Positions 36,649-46,488 of a stretch of 64,000 bases of DNA are shown here, piece by piece. This stretch comes from Flavobacterium circumlabens (GTDB lineage: Bacteria > Bacteroidota > Bacteroidia > Flavobacteriales > Flavobacteriaceae): the NCBI RefSeq assembly GCF_004345565.1, contig NZ_SLWA01000002.1:1-64000 (forward strand), written 5' to 3'. Positions within the stretch are counted from its first letter, which is position 1. The number at the start of each line of letters is the position of its first letter. The notes under the pieces are model-generated. The model saw only the letters and a list, made by a program, of their open reading frames with translations. It was not told the DNA's origin and did not search any database. Position numbers and translations under genes: made by a program.

Positions 36649-38045
36649 TATTCTTTTCTATGTTTTTCAATATAATTTTTCACCATTTTCTTTGACCAGA
36701 CCACCGGGAATAAATCCTCGATTAGAATATAATTTTCAAAATTTAGACGTAATCCGTTGCTTAAATGAAATTTTGCTTTTGTATTGTCCTGAATCATAAA
36801 ATACAGTCCTGCCAGACGATATTCGATTTCGTTTTCTTCAGGGAAATATTCTGATGCCTGCAATAAAGTTTGAATGGCACTGTCAAATTCACCTAAAAAC
36901 TGCAGGATATCAACCCAGAATAACCAAGTATCTAAGGCATAATCTCCAAATTCAACCGCTTTTCTATATCCAAATTCAGCTTCCTCAAAGAAGTTCATTT
37001 GTTTGTTTATCGTTGCATAGCGTTTCCAGTACAAACGATTCTGATTGTCAATTGCCAATGCTTTGTTGACAAAAAATAATGCTTTTTGAAAATTCTTCTG
37101 GCGAACATGAAAGTCAGTAATGGCAATCCATCCTTTATCTAAAAGCGGATCTTCATGTACCGTCTGATTGTAATATTGTAATGCTTTGGCAGAATTGCCT
37201 AATTTTTCATAACATTTTCCAATACGCAATAATGCATACGAAGTCGCATCGTCTAACTCGATGGTGCGGTTGTAGCTTTCAATTGCTTTGTTGTATTTTT
37301 TAAGGCGTTCGTACGCTTTTGCTTTTTCCATGAAAGCACCCAGAAACTCGTCGTCAATCAGGGTGGCATAATCAAAAGCGCGAATGGCATTTTCATATTC
37401 CTTCACGCCATAATGCAAGCGTCCTAGCTGGTGCCAGGCAATCTCGCTGTACGGATTTTTATTGATGTAATCGTTAAGATATACAATGGCTTCCTGATTT
37501 TGATCTAAAAATTCAAAACAATAAACCACATTGTACAGCGCAGACTGATCTTCTAAATCTTCTTCCAGACATTTGATAAAACTGTCTTTTGCCATCTCGA
37601 GATTATCCATAAAAAGATATTCCATTCCGATTAAGTTATACACGTCAGCGTAATCGTCTGTATATTGCAGGGCGATTTTAAGCAATTCTACTGCTTTTTC
37701 GTGTTGATCTCTCTTAGAACAGATATTGGCTTTCTGGATGTAAATTTCCTCGTTGTTAGGTTCAATTGCATACAACTCGTTTAAAAGCTTTTCAGCAATA
37801 TCAAGTTTGTCGTCGTAAACCAGCATTTCTACTTGTACTAATTTTAAGCCTGTAGATTTTGGATGTTGGTCTAATGCAAGTTTTAAGGCCTTTTTTGCTA
37901 AATTAGCCTTGCCTATATCTAAATAATGAAGAATGATTTCTTCAAATTCTTCAGAATCAAAAAAGAGTACTTTGTTAGTTTTTAACATCGACTCAAATTT
38001 GGATAAGGATAGGTTATAATCTTCTTCTTCGTTGCTTAATTGCAT
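36648..38045 (-). CDS. Tetratricopeptide-repeat protein
   Basis: A 465-residue cytoplasmic protein (no signal peptide) made of TPR units throughout. Examples are LIGMEYLFMDNLEMAKDSFI, IAWHQLGRLHYGVKEYENAI and LLRIGKCYEKLGNSAKALQYY. The pattern of canonical residues indicates about ten repeats. Its stop codon overlaps the aroE start by one base. It probably works as a protein-interaction scaffold; the partner is unknown. Confidence 0.9.
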   Translation of the reverse strand: MQLSNEEEDYNLSLSKFESMLKTNKVLFFDSEEFEEIILHYLDIGKANLAKKALKLALDQHPKSTGLKLVQVEMLVYDDKLDIAEKLLNELYAIEPNNEEIYIQKANICSKRDQHEKAVELLKIALQYTDDYADVYNLIGMEYLFMDNLEMAKDSFIKCLEEDLEDQSALYNVVYCFEFLDQNQEAIVYLNDYINKNPYSEIAWHQLGRLHYGVKEYENAIRAFDYATLIDDEFLGAFMEKAKAYERLKKYNKAIESYNRTIELDDATSYALLRIGKCYEKLGNSAKALQYYNQTVHEDPLLDKGWIAITDFHVRQKNFQKALFFVNKALAIDNQNRLYWKRYATINKQMNFFEEAEFGYRKAVEFGDYALDTWLFWVDILQFLGEFDSAIQTLLQASEYFPEENEIEYRLAGLYFMIQDNTKAKFHLSNGLRLNFENYILIEDLFPVVWSKKMVKNYIEKHRKE

Positions 38046-38323
38046 ACTTTGTTTTATTTGAAATTAGCCTGTTATAAAATTAGGCAACCATATTCGTGTT
38101 GAGAGGAACGGGAATCAATTGTTTTGAACAATTTAATTAACAATATGGACAGAATTTCTAATCTGTTTTAAGTTATAATCTTTTTGATGTTAAAAGATTA
38201 AATTTAATTCTTATTCTATTTTTGTTTTTAATCCGGAGTTCTAGCCCTGATGGCAGCGATATCCTTTTGTTTTTTTTCTTAAAAAAATAAAAGATTTAGC
38301 GAACAGCAGGAAATAGCTCCTAC

Positions 38324-39520
38324 TTAAACTACTTGTTCTTTTTTCATTATTTCATCCATAACGTTTAAAATTATGGCACAGCCTTCTCTTACTTCTTCTT
38401 CAGAAATGGTTAATGGCGGTGTTATTCTTATGGCGCATCCTTCAAAGAGCAGCCAGAATAATATGAGCCCTTTGTCCTGACAATTTAAAATAACCTGATT
38501 GGTTATTTCGGCAGTTTCGGTCATTGCGGCAAGCATTAATCCTTTTCCTCTAACTTCCTTTATCAAAGGATGTACCAAAAGAGATCTGAAGAGTTTTTCT
38601 TTCTCTAAAGCTTCCTGCATTAAGTTTGTCTCAGTTAATTCCTGCAAAGTGGCTAAACAGGCTGACGCAATGACAGGATGGCCTCCAAAAGTAGTGATAT
38701 GACCTAGTTTAGGATTTTTAGTTAAAAGGTCCATTTTTTCCGCCGAAGCCGTAAAAGCACCAACGGGCATTCCGCCGCCCATACCTTTTCCCATTACTAC
38801 AATATCAGGAACTACATCGTAATTCTGAAAACCGAAGAGTTTTCCGGTTCTTCCAAAACCGGGCTGTATTTCATCAACAATCATCAGGGCGCCTACTTCA
38901 TCACATCGTTGGCGTACTTTCTGAAGAAAATTATTATGAGGCTGAATGAATCCGGCTCCTCCCTGAATAGTTTCTAAAAGAATCGCAGCGGTTCGGGTGG
39001 TTATTTTTTGTAAATCTTCTTCGTTATTGAATGTTATAAAATCAACATCAGGAAGCAAAGGTCGATAAGCTTGCTTGCGTTCTTCAAAACCCATAACACT
39101 CATGGATCCCATCGTATTCCCGTGATAGGCATTATGACACGAAATAAGCTGACTGCGGCCTGTGGTTCGTTTAGCGAGTTTCAGTGCTCCTTCGATTGCT
39201 TCTGTGCCCGAATTAACCAAATATGTTTTGTTAAGGGATTCCGGAAGGAGAGAAGCCAGTAATTTACAATATTGGACAGCAGGGCTCTGCGAATATTCGC
39301 CATACACCATTACGTGCGAATATTTGTCTAACTGATCTTTAATTGCCTGGTTAACTCTGGGGTGCTGATGACCCAATGTGCAGGCCGAAACTCCGGCAAC
39401 AAAGTCTAAATATTTTTTATTGCCGGTGTCGTATATATAGGAACCAATTGCATGAGAAACTTCCATTCCTAAAGGATAGGGGGATGTTTGCGCCTGGTAT
39501 TTTATAAAATCTGAATTCAT
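38324..39520 (-). CDS. Class III PLP-dependent aminotransferase (ornithine/acetylornithine type)
   Basis: A 398-residue fold-type I aminotransferase. Class III features are LDFVAGVSACTLGHQHPRV, NSGTEAIEGALKLAKR, ILLETIQGGAGFIQP, MIVDEIQPGFGRTGKLFGFQ and the PLP lysine in VVMGKGMGGGMPVGAF (about residue 243). Annotated homologues vary (acetylornithine, 4-aminobutyrate, aspartate family), and the substrate cannot be fixed from sequence. It lies downstream of the ostA-like gene on the same strand, with a 253-bp repeat-filled gap. Confidence 0.88.
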   Translation of the reverse strand: MNSDFIKYQAQTSPYPLGMEVSHAIGSYIYDTGNKKYLDFVAGVSACTLGHQHPRVNQAIKDQLDKYSHVMVYGEYSQSPAVQYCKLLASLLPESLNKTYLVNSGTEAIEGALKLAKRTTGRSQLISCHNAYHGNTMGSMSVMGFEERKQAYRPLLPDVDFITFNNEEDLQKITTRTAAILLETIQGGAGFIQPHNNFLQKVRQRCDEVGALMIVDEIQPGFGRTGKLFGFQNYDVVPDIVVMGKGMGGGMPVGAFTASAEKMDLLTKNPKLGHITTFGGHPVIASACLATLQELTETNLMQEALEKEKLFRSLLVHPLIKEVRGKGLMLAAMTETAEITNQVILNCQDKGLILFWLLFEGCAIRITPPLTISEEEVREGCAIILNVMDEIMKKEQVV

Positions 39521-39529
39521 TTTTTTCTT

Positions 39530-39772
39530 AAGGGTCTAAGTGGCTGAGTTGCTAAGGTTCTGAGGTTTGTCTCAGTCTTAGTTTTCAGTCTCAGTAAAAC
39601 TGCGACTACGACTGTGACTGTGACTGTGACTGCCTAACTGTGACTAAATTTAACAGCAAAGATCGCAAAGTTTACGCAATGTTGGCAAAGTTTTAAATCA
39701 AGTTTACAGTATTAAAAAGCAAAGATCGCAAAGCTTTGAAACTGAAAACTGAAAACTGAAACTGAAACTGCG
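39530..39772. repeat. Low-complexity and GCAAAG repeats downstream of the ostA-like gene
   Basis: Three elements. 39530-39590 holds GCTAAGGTTCTGAGG-like units. 39597-39648 has about six degenerate (ACTGTG)n/GACTACGACTG units. 39652-39736 has two GCAAAGATCGCAAAG copies, and 39740-39772 holds CTGAAAACTGAAA tandem units. None encodes a protein. Confidence 0.65.
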
Positions 39773-39773
39773 A

Positions 39774-41480
39774 CTATTTCTTATCCTTAGAAGTACCTTT
39801 AGTCGTCGCTGACTTAGCTGTACTTGTCTTCACAGCCGGTTTCTTTTTATCGTAATCTAAGGTTTCTTTTCTGATTTTCATCGGAACATTCTCTTTGGCG
39901 TCTTCGGCTTTTCCTTCTTTGATTAATTTATCATTGAGTTCATTTTCTTCGGAAGTAAAAATATCATCTTTCGATTTTATTCGTTCGTCACCGCGCCAGA
40001 CCAGACCTCTTAATTTACGGGCATTTTCAGGTAAATCGGCTTCCGGGTAGATATCTCCGTCGACCTTGTTGAAAAATGTAATGGTTTCGATGGCATTGTT
40101 TTCTAAAATCATATTGATTTTACTGCTGACATTTTTATTGATACCGATAAGTTCATTAGTATCATTCCTCATATAATAAATTACTTCGGTGTTTTTTATT
40201 ACATCGACATCATGTAATTTACCTTCTCTGAATTTTCCAAATAAATTGAGGCCTTTTACCTGATTAAAGCCGGTTCCGAGCGTATCCCGCGAGACAATAA
40301 AGGTGTTGTTGAGTACTTTTAAGGAATCTATTTTTCGGGTGGTGTTATCTCCGATTAAATGCATGATGTCACCGGTAATCTGACTTTCACCATTCCAGAG
40401 AATTGGATTTCCGATTAGTTTTGTCAAAGCAGTTTTCGAATTGGAATGAATCGAATCGCATTTTCCGCTCATATCCGTTTTATAAAAACGAACATTATTA
40501 TAAGCTCTCAAAATTCGTTCGCCCTCTTTTCCGGTAACCATTAGTTTTTTTCCGTGAATGTAAACCGAATCATTGTCTACAAAGTTAACCGCAACAGCCC
40601 TTTTGGTTACAAACATCGAATCTTTTAGTTTGTAAACTTCCGCATAATGCCCTTTTACGATGCCGCGATTTACAGAATCAGTAATTTTTACATTTCGGGT
40701 TGCCGATGCAAATTCAGTGTTCCGGTTATAAAACAAACTATCTCCTTCAATGCGGCGATCGTCGTATTTTATGTATGATTTTCGAAGTAAGTGCGCCAGG
40801 TTTTTCTTGGTGTCATAAAACCCTTTTTCAGTATAAATATAATTCGTCTTACTGGTAATGGTTGATGGGCCAAATAAATAACTGTGTCCCGAATTACTGT
40901 AATAATCAAGATGATTTGATTTGATAACATATTTTGGATTGGTAAGAACAACCGCAGTTAGGAATTGAAATTTTTTCTGGGCGACATAATAGCGGCCTGA
41001 TTTACTTACCAGGGTATTATCTTTATTAACGATTGTTCCTTTCGAATTATAAAAAACTTCCTGAACATTACGGTCAAAATTAATGGTGTCAGTTTGTAAA
41101 GTGGCATCCGGTGAGGTCATAACAGCATCTCCGGTGGCAAATGCTTTTTTCATGTTACCATTATATTCGGCATATTTACTGTTAAGGTACAAAGTATCTC
41201 CCTGTACTAATTGTACATTTCCAAACGCTTTTAAATAGTTTTCCTTTTGAAAAAAATAAGCTTTGTTACAGGTAAGCACAACGCCGTCATGATTGATTTT
41301 TACATTGCCGGCCAGTAATAGAGCATCAGGTACTGCGATTTGATCTACATACGAATTGTCTGCATTCTCAATAATGATTTTTTTGGGTGCCTGCGCAAAA
41401 ATGCTTTGAACACTTAATAGAAGCAAACAATAAGATATGAAAAAGAGTGATTTCGTCAAGGGATTAATTTTTTTTGTCAA
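39774..41480 (-). CDS. OstA-like (LptA/LptD-N type) lipopolysaccharide transport protein
   Basis: A 568-residue exported protein with a signal peptide (LLLLSVQSIFAQAP). The OstA beta-jellyroll region begins at about 36 (IIIENADNSYVDQIAVPDAL, then LAGNVKINHDGVVLTCNKAY and GNVQLVQGD). Further beta-strand repeats follow, and the C-terminus is basic and Ala/Thr/Lys-rich. By homology it should carry LPS or a related glycolipid across the periplasm, with LptA as the closest model. It stands alone: no lptB, lptC or lptD is next to it. Confidence 0.85.
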   Translation of the reverse strand: MTKKINPLTKSLFFISYCLLLLSVQSIFAQAPKKIIIENADNSYVDQIAVPDALLLAGNVKINHDGVVLTCNKAYFFQKENYLKAFGNVQLVQGDTLYLNSKYAEYNGNMKKAFATGDAVMTSPDATLQTDTINFDRNVQEVFYNSKGTIVNKDNTLVSKSGRYYVAQKKFQFLTAVVLTNPKYVIKSNHLDYYSNSGHSYLFGPSTITSKTNYIYTEKGFYDTKKNLAHLLRKSYIKYDDRRIEGDSLFYNRNTEFASATRNVKITDSVNRGIVKGHYAEVYKLKDSMFVTKRAVAVNFVDNDSVYIHGKKLMVTGKEGERILRAYNNVRFYKTDMSGKCDSIHSNSKTALTKLIGNPILWNGESQITGDIMHLIGDNTTRKIDSLKVLNNTFIVSRDTLGTGFNQVKGLNLFGKFREGKLHDVDVIKNTEVIYYMRNDTNELIGINKNVSSKINMILENNAIETITFFNKVDGDIYPEADLPENARKLRGLVWRGDERIKSKDDIFTSEENELNDKLIKEGKAEDAKENVPMKIRKETLDYDKKKPAVKTSTAKSATTKGTSKDKK

Positions 41481-41537
41481 ATTTATGAAAAAGGTTACAA
41501 CCTTTCTTGATATTAGTATTAATTTATAATTTTTTAG

Positions 41538-41712
41538 GAGGTTCGGTGCTGCAAAGGTTCAGAGGGACACAGGTTCAAAGGGAAACAGGCTCAAAGAGGC
41601 AAAGGTTCAAAGGGGCAAAGGTCTCAGATTCTTTAGATTTTAAATCAACTATTAAATTGTTTCAAGTCATTTTTTTTGGGCTTTATTCCTTTGTCCCTTT
41701 GTCCCTCTGAAT
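41538..41712. repeat. GGTTCAAAGG composite inverted repeat
   Basis: The left half holds AAAGGTTCAGAGGGACA and several GGTTCAAAGGGG-like units (41554-41626). The right half holds CCTTTGTCCCTTTGTCCCTC (41690-41709) in inverted orientation. Together they could fold into a long degenerate hairpin. It occupies a 485-bp gap upstream of the GH13 gene, and the rest of that gap (41713-41964) shows nothing else. Confidence 0.6.
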
Positions 41713-41964
41713 CTTTGTAACTTACTTCCTAAGTTATCAACAAAACAGGACACTCTTTCGTTGTAGTTTGGTTTTTTGAATGAAAACAGGCATAAATTGA
41801 TTTCAGTTTCTTTTGATTTTTAAAAATTAGTTTAAATTTAAAACATCGTTTCTAACGATTTGATGAAATAAGCCAATAAAAAACAAATTTTAATTTTATT
41901 AAGATTGGAATTTGGGATTTAAATATTGGATTTTCTTTTCTATGAAACAGTTTATAAATTGAAT

Positions 41965-43836
41965 ATGATAAATAAAAGAATTTTGGTTGCAGGAATAGCT
42001 GTAACGATGCTGTTGACAGCATGTAAAACAAAAGATTTAAAAATGAATGCAGCTCAGGAAGAAGTTCTTACAGATAAGAAAATTGTCGTGTATCAGGTTT
42101 TTACACGTTTATTCGGAAATAAAAATACAACCAACAAACCCTGGGGGACAATTGAAGAAAACGGCGTTGGAAAATTTAATGATTTTACAGATAAAGCATT
42201 GCATGAAATTAAGGATTTAGGCGTTACGTACATCTGGTATACAGGTGTTCCGCATCATGCTTTGGTTCGGGATTATACCGCTTACGGGATTTCAAATGAT
42301 GATCCCGAAGTGGTAAAAGGCAGGGCAGGTTCTCCTTATGCCGTAAAAGATTATTACAATGTAAATCCTGATTTAGCAGTCGACCCTGCACATCGCCTGG
42401 AGGAGTTTGAAGCGTTGATAACCCGCACACACAAAGCAGGTTTGAAATTAATTATTGATATAGTACCCAATCATATTGCCCGTAAATACGAAGGAAAAAA
42501 CAATCCGGAGGGTGTGCGGGATTTTGGTGCTGGTGATGATGTACAGGTGGAATACAGCAGAAATAATAATTTCTATTATATTCCGAATGAACATTTTCAG
42601 ATTCCTGACGGAGATGTTCCGTTAAATGGAGAAAAAAATCCTCTTGTTGATGGTGTTTTCGATGAAAACCCGGCAAAATGGACCGGCAACGGATCGCGTA
42701 AAGTAAAACCAGATCAAAATGACTGGTACGAAACTGTAAAAGTAAATTATGGAATCCGTCCGGATGGTTCGAAAGATTTTCCTGAACTTCCTGCTGGTTT
42801 TGACCAAAAATCCTATGCCGAACATTTTGCCTTCTGGCAGGACAAAGACGTGCCGGATTCCTGGAAAAAATTCAAATCAATCGCTTTGTACTGGACTGCA
42901 AAAGGAGTGGATGGTTTTCGTTATGATATGGCTGAAATGGTTCCGTATGAATTTTGGAGTTACATGAATTCAGCTATCAAAATGAAAAACCCAGATGCTT
43001 TTTTACTGGCTGAAGTTTATAATCCGAATGAATACCGCAATTATATTCGTTTGGGAAAAATGGATTATTTGTATGATAAGGTAGAAACCTACGATAAACT
43101 GAAAGATATTATTCGTGGAAAATCTTCTACTGATGGTTTGTCTGAAATTCAAATCAGAATACAGGACATCGAACACCATATGCTTCATTTTTTGGATAAT
43201 CATGATGAACAGCGTCTGGCAAGTCCTGAATTTGCAGGAACGCCGGAAAGAGGAAAACCTCTGATGGTGGTTTCTACAACAATCAGCACATCGCCAACAA
43301 TGGTTTATTTCGGACAGGAAGTGGGAGAGGCCGGAAATGAAAATGCCGGTTTTGGAACACATTCCAGAACTTCAATTTTTGATTATATCGGCGTTCCCAA
43401 TCATCAGCGTTGGATGAACGATGGAAAATTTGACGGAGGACAACTTTCTGAATCAGAAAAAAGTCTTCGCGATTTTTATAAAAGATTGTTGAATTTCTCG
43501 ATTAAAAGCTCGGCTTTGATGGGCAATTTTCAGGAAGTACAATCGGTAAACCTTCAAACTAATACGGGGTATCATGACTTACTTTATTCCTATGTTCGTT
43601 GGTCGGACAACCAAAAACTAATTGTTGTCGCTAATTTTTCTTCGGAGAAAACAAGCGAATTTGAATTGAAAATCCCTTCTGATGTTATTTCAAAATGGAA
43701 ATTAAAAGATGGTTCTTATGTCCTTTTAGATCAGTTGTATTTGCAAAATAAAACCTATTTTACGGTAAAGAACGGAGTAGGATTAGCAAGAGTTAAAATC
43801 GGGCCTTCAGAATCTTTTATTTATGAAGTAGAATAA
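41965..43836 (+). CDS. GH13 alpha-amylase-family lipoprotein
   Basis: I chose MINKRILVAG at 41965 for its lipoprotein signal (AVTMLLTACKTKD). The 623-residue enzyme has the GH13 barrel with all three catalytic residues: nucleophile D321 (GVDGFRYDMAEM), acid/base E350 (FLLAEVYNPNEY) and D414 (LDNHDEQRL). LIIDIVPNHIARKY is the conserved region I. Loops between about 180 and 300 include an insertion typical of maltogenic/neopullulanase-like enzymes, so the exact substrate (starch, maltodextrin) is open. It is isolated: no susC, susD or other sugar genes are adjacent. The signal indicates an envelope location. Confidence 0.9.
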   Translation: MINKRILVAGIAVTMLLTACKTKDLKMNAAQEEVLTDKKIVVYQVFTRLFGNKNTTNKPWGTIEENGVGKFNDFTDKALHEIKDLGVTYIWYTGVPHHALVRDYTAYGISNDDPEVVKGRAGSPYAVKDYYNVNPDLAVDPAHRLEEFEALITRTHKAGLKLIIDIVPNHIARKYEGKNNPEGVRDFGAGDDVQVEYSRNNNFYYIPNEHFQIPDGDVPLNGEKNPLVDGVFDENPAKWTGNGSRKVKPDQNDWYETVKVNYGIRPDGSKDFPELPAGFDQKSYAEHFAFWQDKDVPDSWKKFKSIALYWTAKGVDGFRYDMAEMVPYEFWSYMNSAIKMKNPDAFLLAEVYNPNEYRNYIRLGKMDYLYDKVETYDKLKDIIRGKSSTDGLSEIQIRIQDIEHHMLHFLDNHDEQRLASPEFAGTPERGKPLMVVSTTISTSPTMVYFGQEVGEAGNENAGFGTHSRTSIFDYIGVPNHQRWMNDGKFDGGQLSESEKSLRDFYKRLLNFSIKSSALMGNFQEVQSVNLQTNTGYHDLLYSYVRWSDNQKLIVVANFSSEKTSEFELKIPSDVISKWKLKDGSYVLLDQLYLQNKTYFTVKNGVGLARVKIGPSESFIYEVE

Positions 43837-43857
43837 AAGCGGAATGAATCGAAAAAT

Positions 43858-43890
43858 AAAAAAGCTGATACTTTTGGTATCAGCTTTTTT
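43858..43890 (+). terminator. Bidirectional intrinsic terminator
   Basis: AAAAAAGCTGATAC (43858-43871) pairs with GTATCAGCTTTTTT (43877-43890). It lies between convergent GH13 and SOD genes, with T on one strand and A on the other, so it can stop both. Confidence 0.93.
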
Positions 43891-43895
43891 TATAA

Positions 43896-44675
43896 TTATA
43901 CTTTTTTGACTTTCTTTAAGGCTTCTATGTAATTTTCGTTTACTTTTTCCCAATTGATATGTTGATAAAAAGCATCGATATAACTTCCTTTTCTATTTTG
44001 GTAGTCCAGATAGTAAGCGTGTTCCCAAAGATCAATACCCATAATTGGTGTTCCCGGTATCAGGGCATTCTTCATTAAAGGATTATCCTGATTATCGGTC
44101 GTGGTTACCTGCAGTTTTCCCAGTTTATCTACAACCAGCCAGACCCAGCCAGATCCAAATTGCTTCGTGGCCTGTCCCTTAAATTGATTGGTAAGATTAT
44201 TAAAAGAGCCAAATTCCTTATTGATTGCGCTTGAAAGAGTATCCTTTGGAGTTTGTTCTTTTGGCGTCAGAATATTAAAATAAAGCGTGTGATTGTAATA
44301 TCCACCTGCATTTTGACGAAGCTTGGCATTATTGAGATCTAATTTTTTAAGAATATCTTCAATAGACATATTCTCAAATTCAGTAGAAACAATTTCTTTA
44401 TTTAAGGTATTGGTATACGTTAAATAATGTTTGGAATAATGTGTTTCTAAAGTAAGAGATCGTATGGCCGGCGCTAATCCATCATAAGGGAAAGCCAGTT
44501 TTGTAAGCGCAAAAGATCCCGGATCTGCTTTTACTTCATCGGGACTTCCTATGGTTATTTTTTCCTCTTTTGTTGGTAAAGGAACTTCTACAACTTCGGT
44601 TAGCTTATTGTCATTACAAGAAAATAATGCTAAGAATGAAGCTAAAATACTGAATCGAACAATGTTTTTCTTCAT
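43896..44675 (-). CDS. Fe/Mn superoxide dismutase, lipoprotein
   Basis: Dismutates superoxide. The 259-residue protein is longer than cytoplasmic SodA/SodB because it carries a lipoprotein signal (SFLALFSCND, Cys20) and a spacer of about 35 residues. It should therefore act in the periplasm or on the surface. All four metal ligands are visible: H79 (THYSKHY), H129 (GGYYNHT), D215 and H219 (GIDLWEHAYYLDYQN). A Tyr replaces the usual second-sphere His of GGHxNH. The metal (Fe or Mn) cannot be fixed. It follows the acyl-CoA-binding protein gene by 8 bp, last in a phospholipid gene run. Confidence 0.93.
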   Translation of the reverse strand: MKKNIVRFSILASFLALFSCNDNKLTEVVEVPLPTKEEKITIGSPDEVKADPGSFALTKLAFPYDGLAPAIRSLTLETHYSKHYLTYTNTLNKEIVSTEFENMSIEDILKKLDLNNAKLRQNAGGYYNHTLYFNILTPKEQTPKDTLSSAINKEFGSFNNLTNQFKGQATKQFGSGWVWLVVDKLGKLQVTTTDNQDNPLMKNALIPGTPIMGIDLWEHAYYLDYQNRKGSYIDAFYQHINWEKVNENYIEALKKVKKV

Positions 44676-44683
44676 AATATGAA

Positions 44684-44953
44684 TTATTTCGCTGTTAGTG
44701 AATTTATGATTTCGATATAGTGTTCTTTTGCTTCGTCAACGGATAAATGACTAATTTGCATCCAGGCATTTGTTTTGAAAGCATCACGTAAATCAAAATT
44801 TTCTGATTGATTGTACACGGCAGTTCCAAAAGTAGCCTGTTTATAATAGGCATACAGTCTTAGCTGCACATCTTGCGGTAACGAGGCTTGTGTCATTTTT
44901 AAGGCAATTTCTACTGCCTCTGAGAAACGAGTATCTAAATCTTTGATCGTCAT
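44684..44953 (-). CDS. Acyl-CoA-binding protein
   Basis: An 89-residue four-helix protein that binds medium- and long-chain acyl-CoA esters. The ACBP signature reads LRLYAYYKQATFGTAVYN, with AWMQISHLSVDEAKEHYIEI later. It is directly downstream of psd (stop and start abut) and 8 bp before the SOD gene, so it is part of a lipid-metabolism operon. ACBP is otherwise common in eukaryotes and occurs in a minority of bacteria, including Bacteroidota. Confidence 0.93.
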   Translation of the reverse strand: MTIKDLDTRFSEAVEIALKMTQASLPQDVQLRLYAYYKQATFGTAVYNQSENFDLRDAFKTNAWMQISHLSVDEAKEHYIEIINSLTAK

Positions 44954-45607
44954 TTAAGCTTTTGTAGCAATAATGGTTTTTCCGCCAATTGCTTTTTGGT
45001 TTAATTCTACATTAATTTGTGTGCCTAAAGGTAAAAATAAATCTACTCTTGAACCAAATTTAATGAAACCTGCATCTGTTCCCTGAACAACCTGCATTCC
45101 TTCTTCTGCATAATTTACAATTCTGCGTGCCAAAGCACCTGCAATTTGTCTGTATAGAATTTGTCCGAAAGTTTCATTTTCGATTACAACAGTTGTTCTT
45201 TCGTTTTCTTCACTTGCTTTTGGATGCCATGCAACCAAAAATTTGCCGGGGTGATACTTGCTGAATTTGATAACACCATCCATAGCATAACGCGTTACGT
45301 GCACATTTATTGGTGACATAAAAATAGAAACCTGTAAACGTTTATCTTTAAAAAATTCGCCTTCGTAAACTTCTTCAATTACGACCACTTTTCCATCTAC
45401 CGGAGCCAGGATATGATTGTCTTCTCTGATCGCAATTCTTTTAGGATTTCTAAAAAACTGCAAAATAATAATCAAAATCAAAACAGCTGCTATCTGAACC
45501 AGCATTCTCAGCCAGCTGATATCAATAAAACGATCAGCGATCAAAAGCACGGCAACAGTAAAAACAGTACCTAATAAAATGGACGGGGCTCCTTCTTTAT
45601 GAAACAT
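44954..45607 (-). CDS. psd: Phosphatidylserine decarboxylase family protein
   Basis: Makes phosphatidylethanolamine from phosphatidylserine. The 217-residue short form has an N-terminal membrane segment pair (about 9-50) and a soluble decarboxylase core: APVDGKVVVIEE, IFMSPINVHVTR and the self-cleavage Gly185-Ser186 in FIKFGSRVDLFLP, where Ser becomes the pyruvoyl cofactor. Its start overlaps the end of cdsA by 11 bp, and it is followed at once by the ACBP gene. Together with CdsA it covers two steps of phospholipid synthesis. Confidence 0.94.
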   Translation of the reverse strand: MFHKEGAPSILLGTVFTVAVLLIADRFIDISWLRMLVQIAAVLILIIILQFFRNPKRIAIREDNHILAPVDGKVVVIEEVYEGEFFKDKRLQVSIFMSPINVHVTRYAMDGVIKFSKYHPGKFLVAWHPKASEENERTTVVIENETFGQILYRQIAGALARRIVNYAEEGMQVVQGTDAGFIKFGSRVDLFLPLGTQINVELNQKAIGGKTIIATKA

Positions 45608-46487
45608 AATATAAAATTTGGTAAAATAAATATATAATTGGTGCTACAAATATAACACTATCTAATCGATCTAAGATGCCTCCGTGTCCGGGCATTATGG
45701 AACCGCTGTCTTTTACACCGGCAATTCTTTTAAATTTTGACTCGATCAAATCACCGATCGTTCCAAAAATACTGACAATGAGTGCAATAATAGTCCATAT
45801 TAAAATAGACTTACTGCTAAAAGCGGGATTGGGCTGAATGTAAAATTTTGAAATCAAAAAACCTGCGAATGCAGCAAAAACAGCACCGCCTAAGAATCCT
45901 TCGATGGTTTTTTTAGGAGAAACACGTTCAAATAATTTATGTTTTCCTATCGATTTTCCAACCAGATAGGCAAATGTATCATTTGTCCAGATGAGGATAA
46001 ATAGTCCAATGATAATTTTTGGATTGTAATCATTGGTCCCAAAAGAAATTTTTACAATAAAGACGAAAGGTAAAGTGATGTATCCTAACAGATATAGATA
46101 TTTGGAAGAAATGCTTATTTTCTGAACAGAGTCGTAAAACAAGAATAAAATACATTTAATTGCGATGACTATCGTAACGGCTAGCAGCACCAAATCTAAT
46201 TGCTGGATATTAGTTTCTAAATAAAAGTCTGCGTTAAACAGATTGTTAAGATACAGGGTAGTTTCTTTGTTGTAATGGCTTATTAGTACAATAACGGAAT
46301 ACAACAAGATTCCAAACAGAATCGAAAAGATTTTATTGAGATGAACCAAATTGGAAAATTCATAAATGGTAATAACCAGGAAAATACCAAAAAGGATAAT
46401 AAAGCTTTCGGTAGAAAACAAGATCGAAGTTAGTAACAAAGCGATATAAACAGCACCAGAAATGGTCCTCTTGAGTGTTTCGTTCAT
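45597..46487 (-). CDS. cdsA: Phosphatidate cytidylyltransferase
   Basis: Converts phosphatidate and CTP to CDP-diacylglycerol. The 296-residue membrane protein has about eight membrane segments and the exact CDS signature near the C-terminus (VKDSGSIMPGHGGILDRLDS). It starts 1 bp after the stop of the LUD gene and overlaps psd by 11 bp. The gene order LUD-cdsA-psd is tight and is probably one transcript. Confidence 0.95.
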   Translation of the reverse strand: MNETLKRTISGAVYIALLLTSILFSTESFIILFGIFLVITIYEFSNLVHLNKIFSILFGILLYSVIVLISHYNKETTLYLNNLFNADFYLETNIQQLDLVLLAVTIVIAIKCILFLFYDSVQKISISSKYLYLLGYITLPFVFIVKISFGTNDYNPKIIIGLFILIWTNDTFAYLVGKSIGKHKLFERVSPKKTIEGFLGGAVFAAFAGFLISKFYIQPNPAFSSKSILIWTIIALIVSIFGTIGDLIESKFKRIAGVKDSGSIMPGHGGILDRLDSVIFVAPIIYLFYQILYYVS

Positions 46488-46488
46488 C

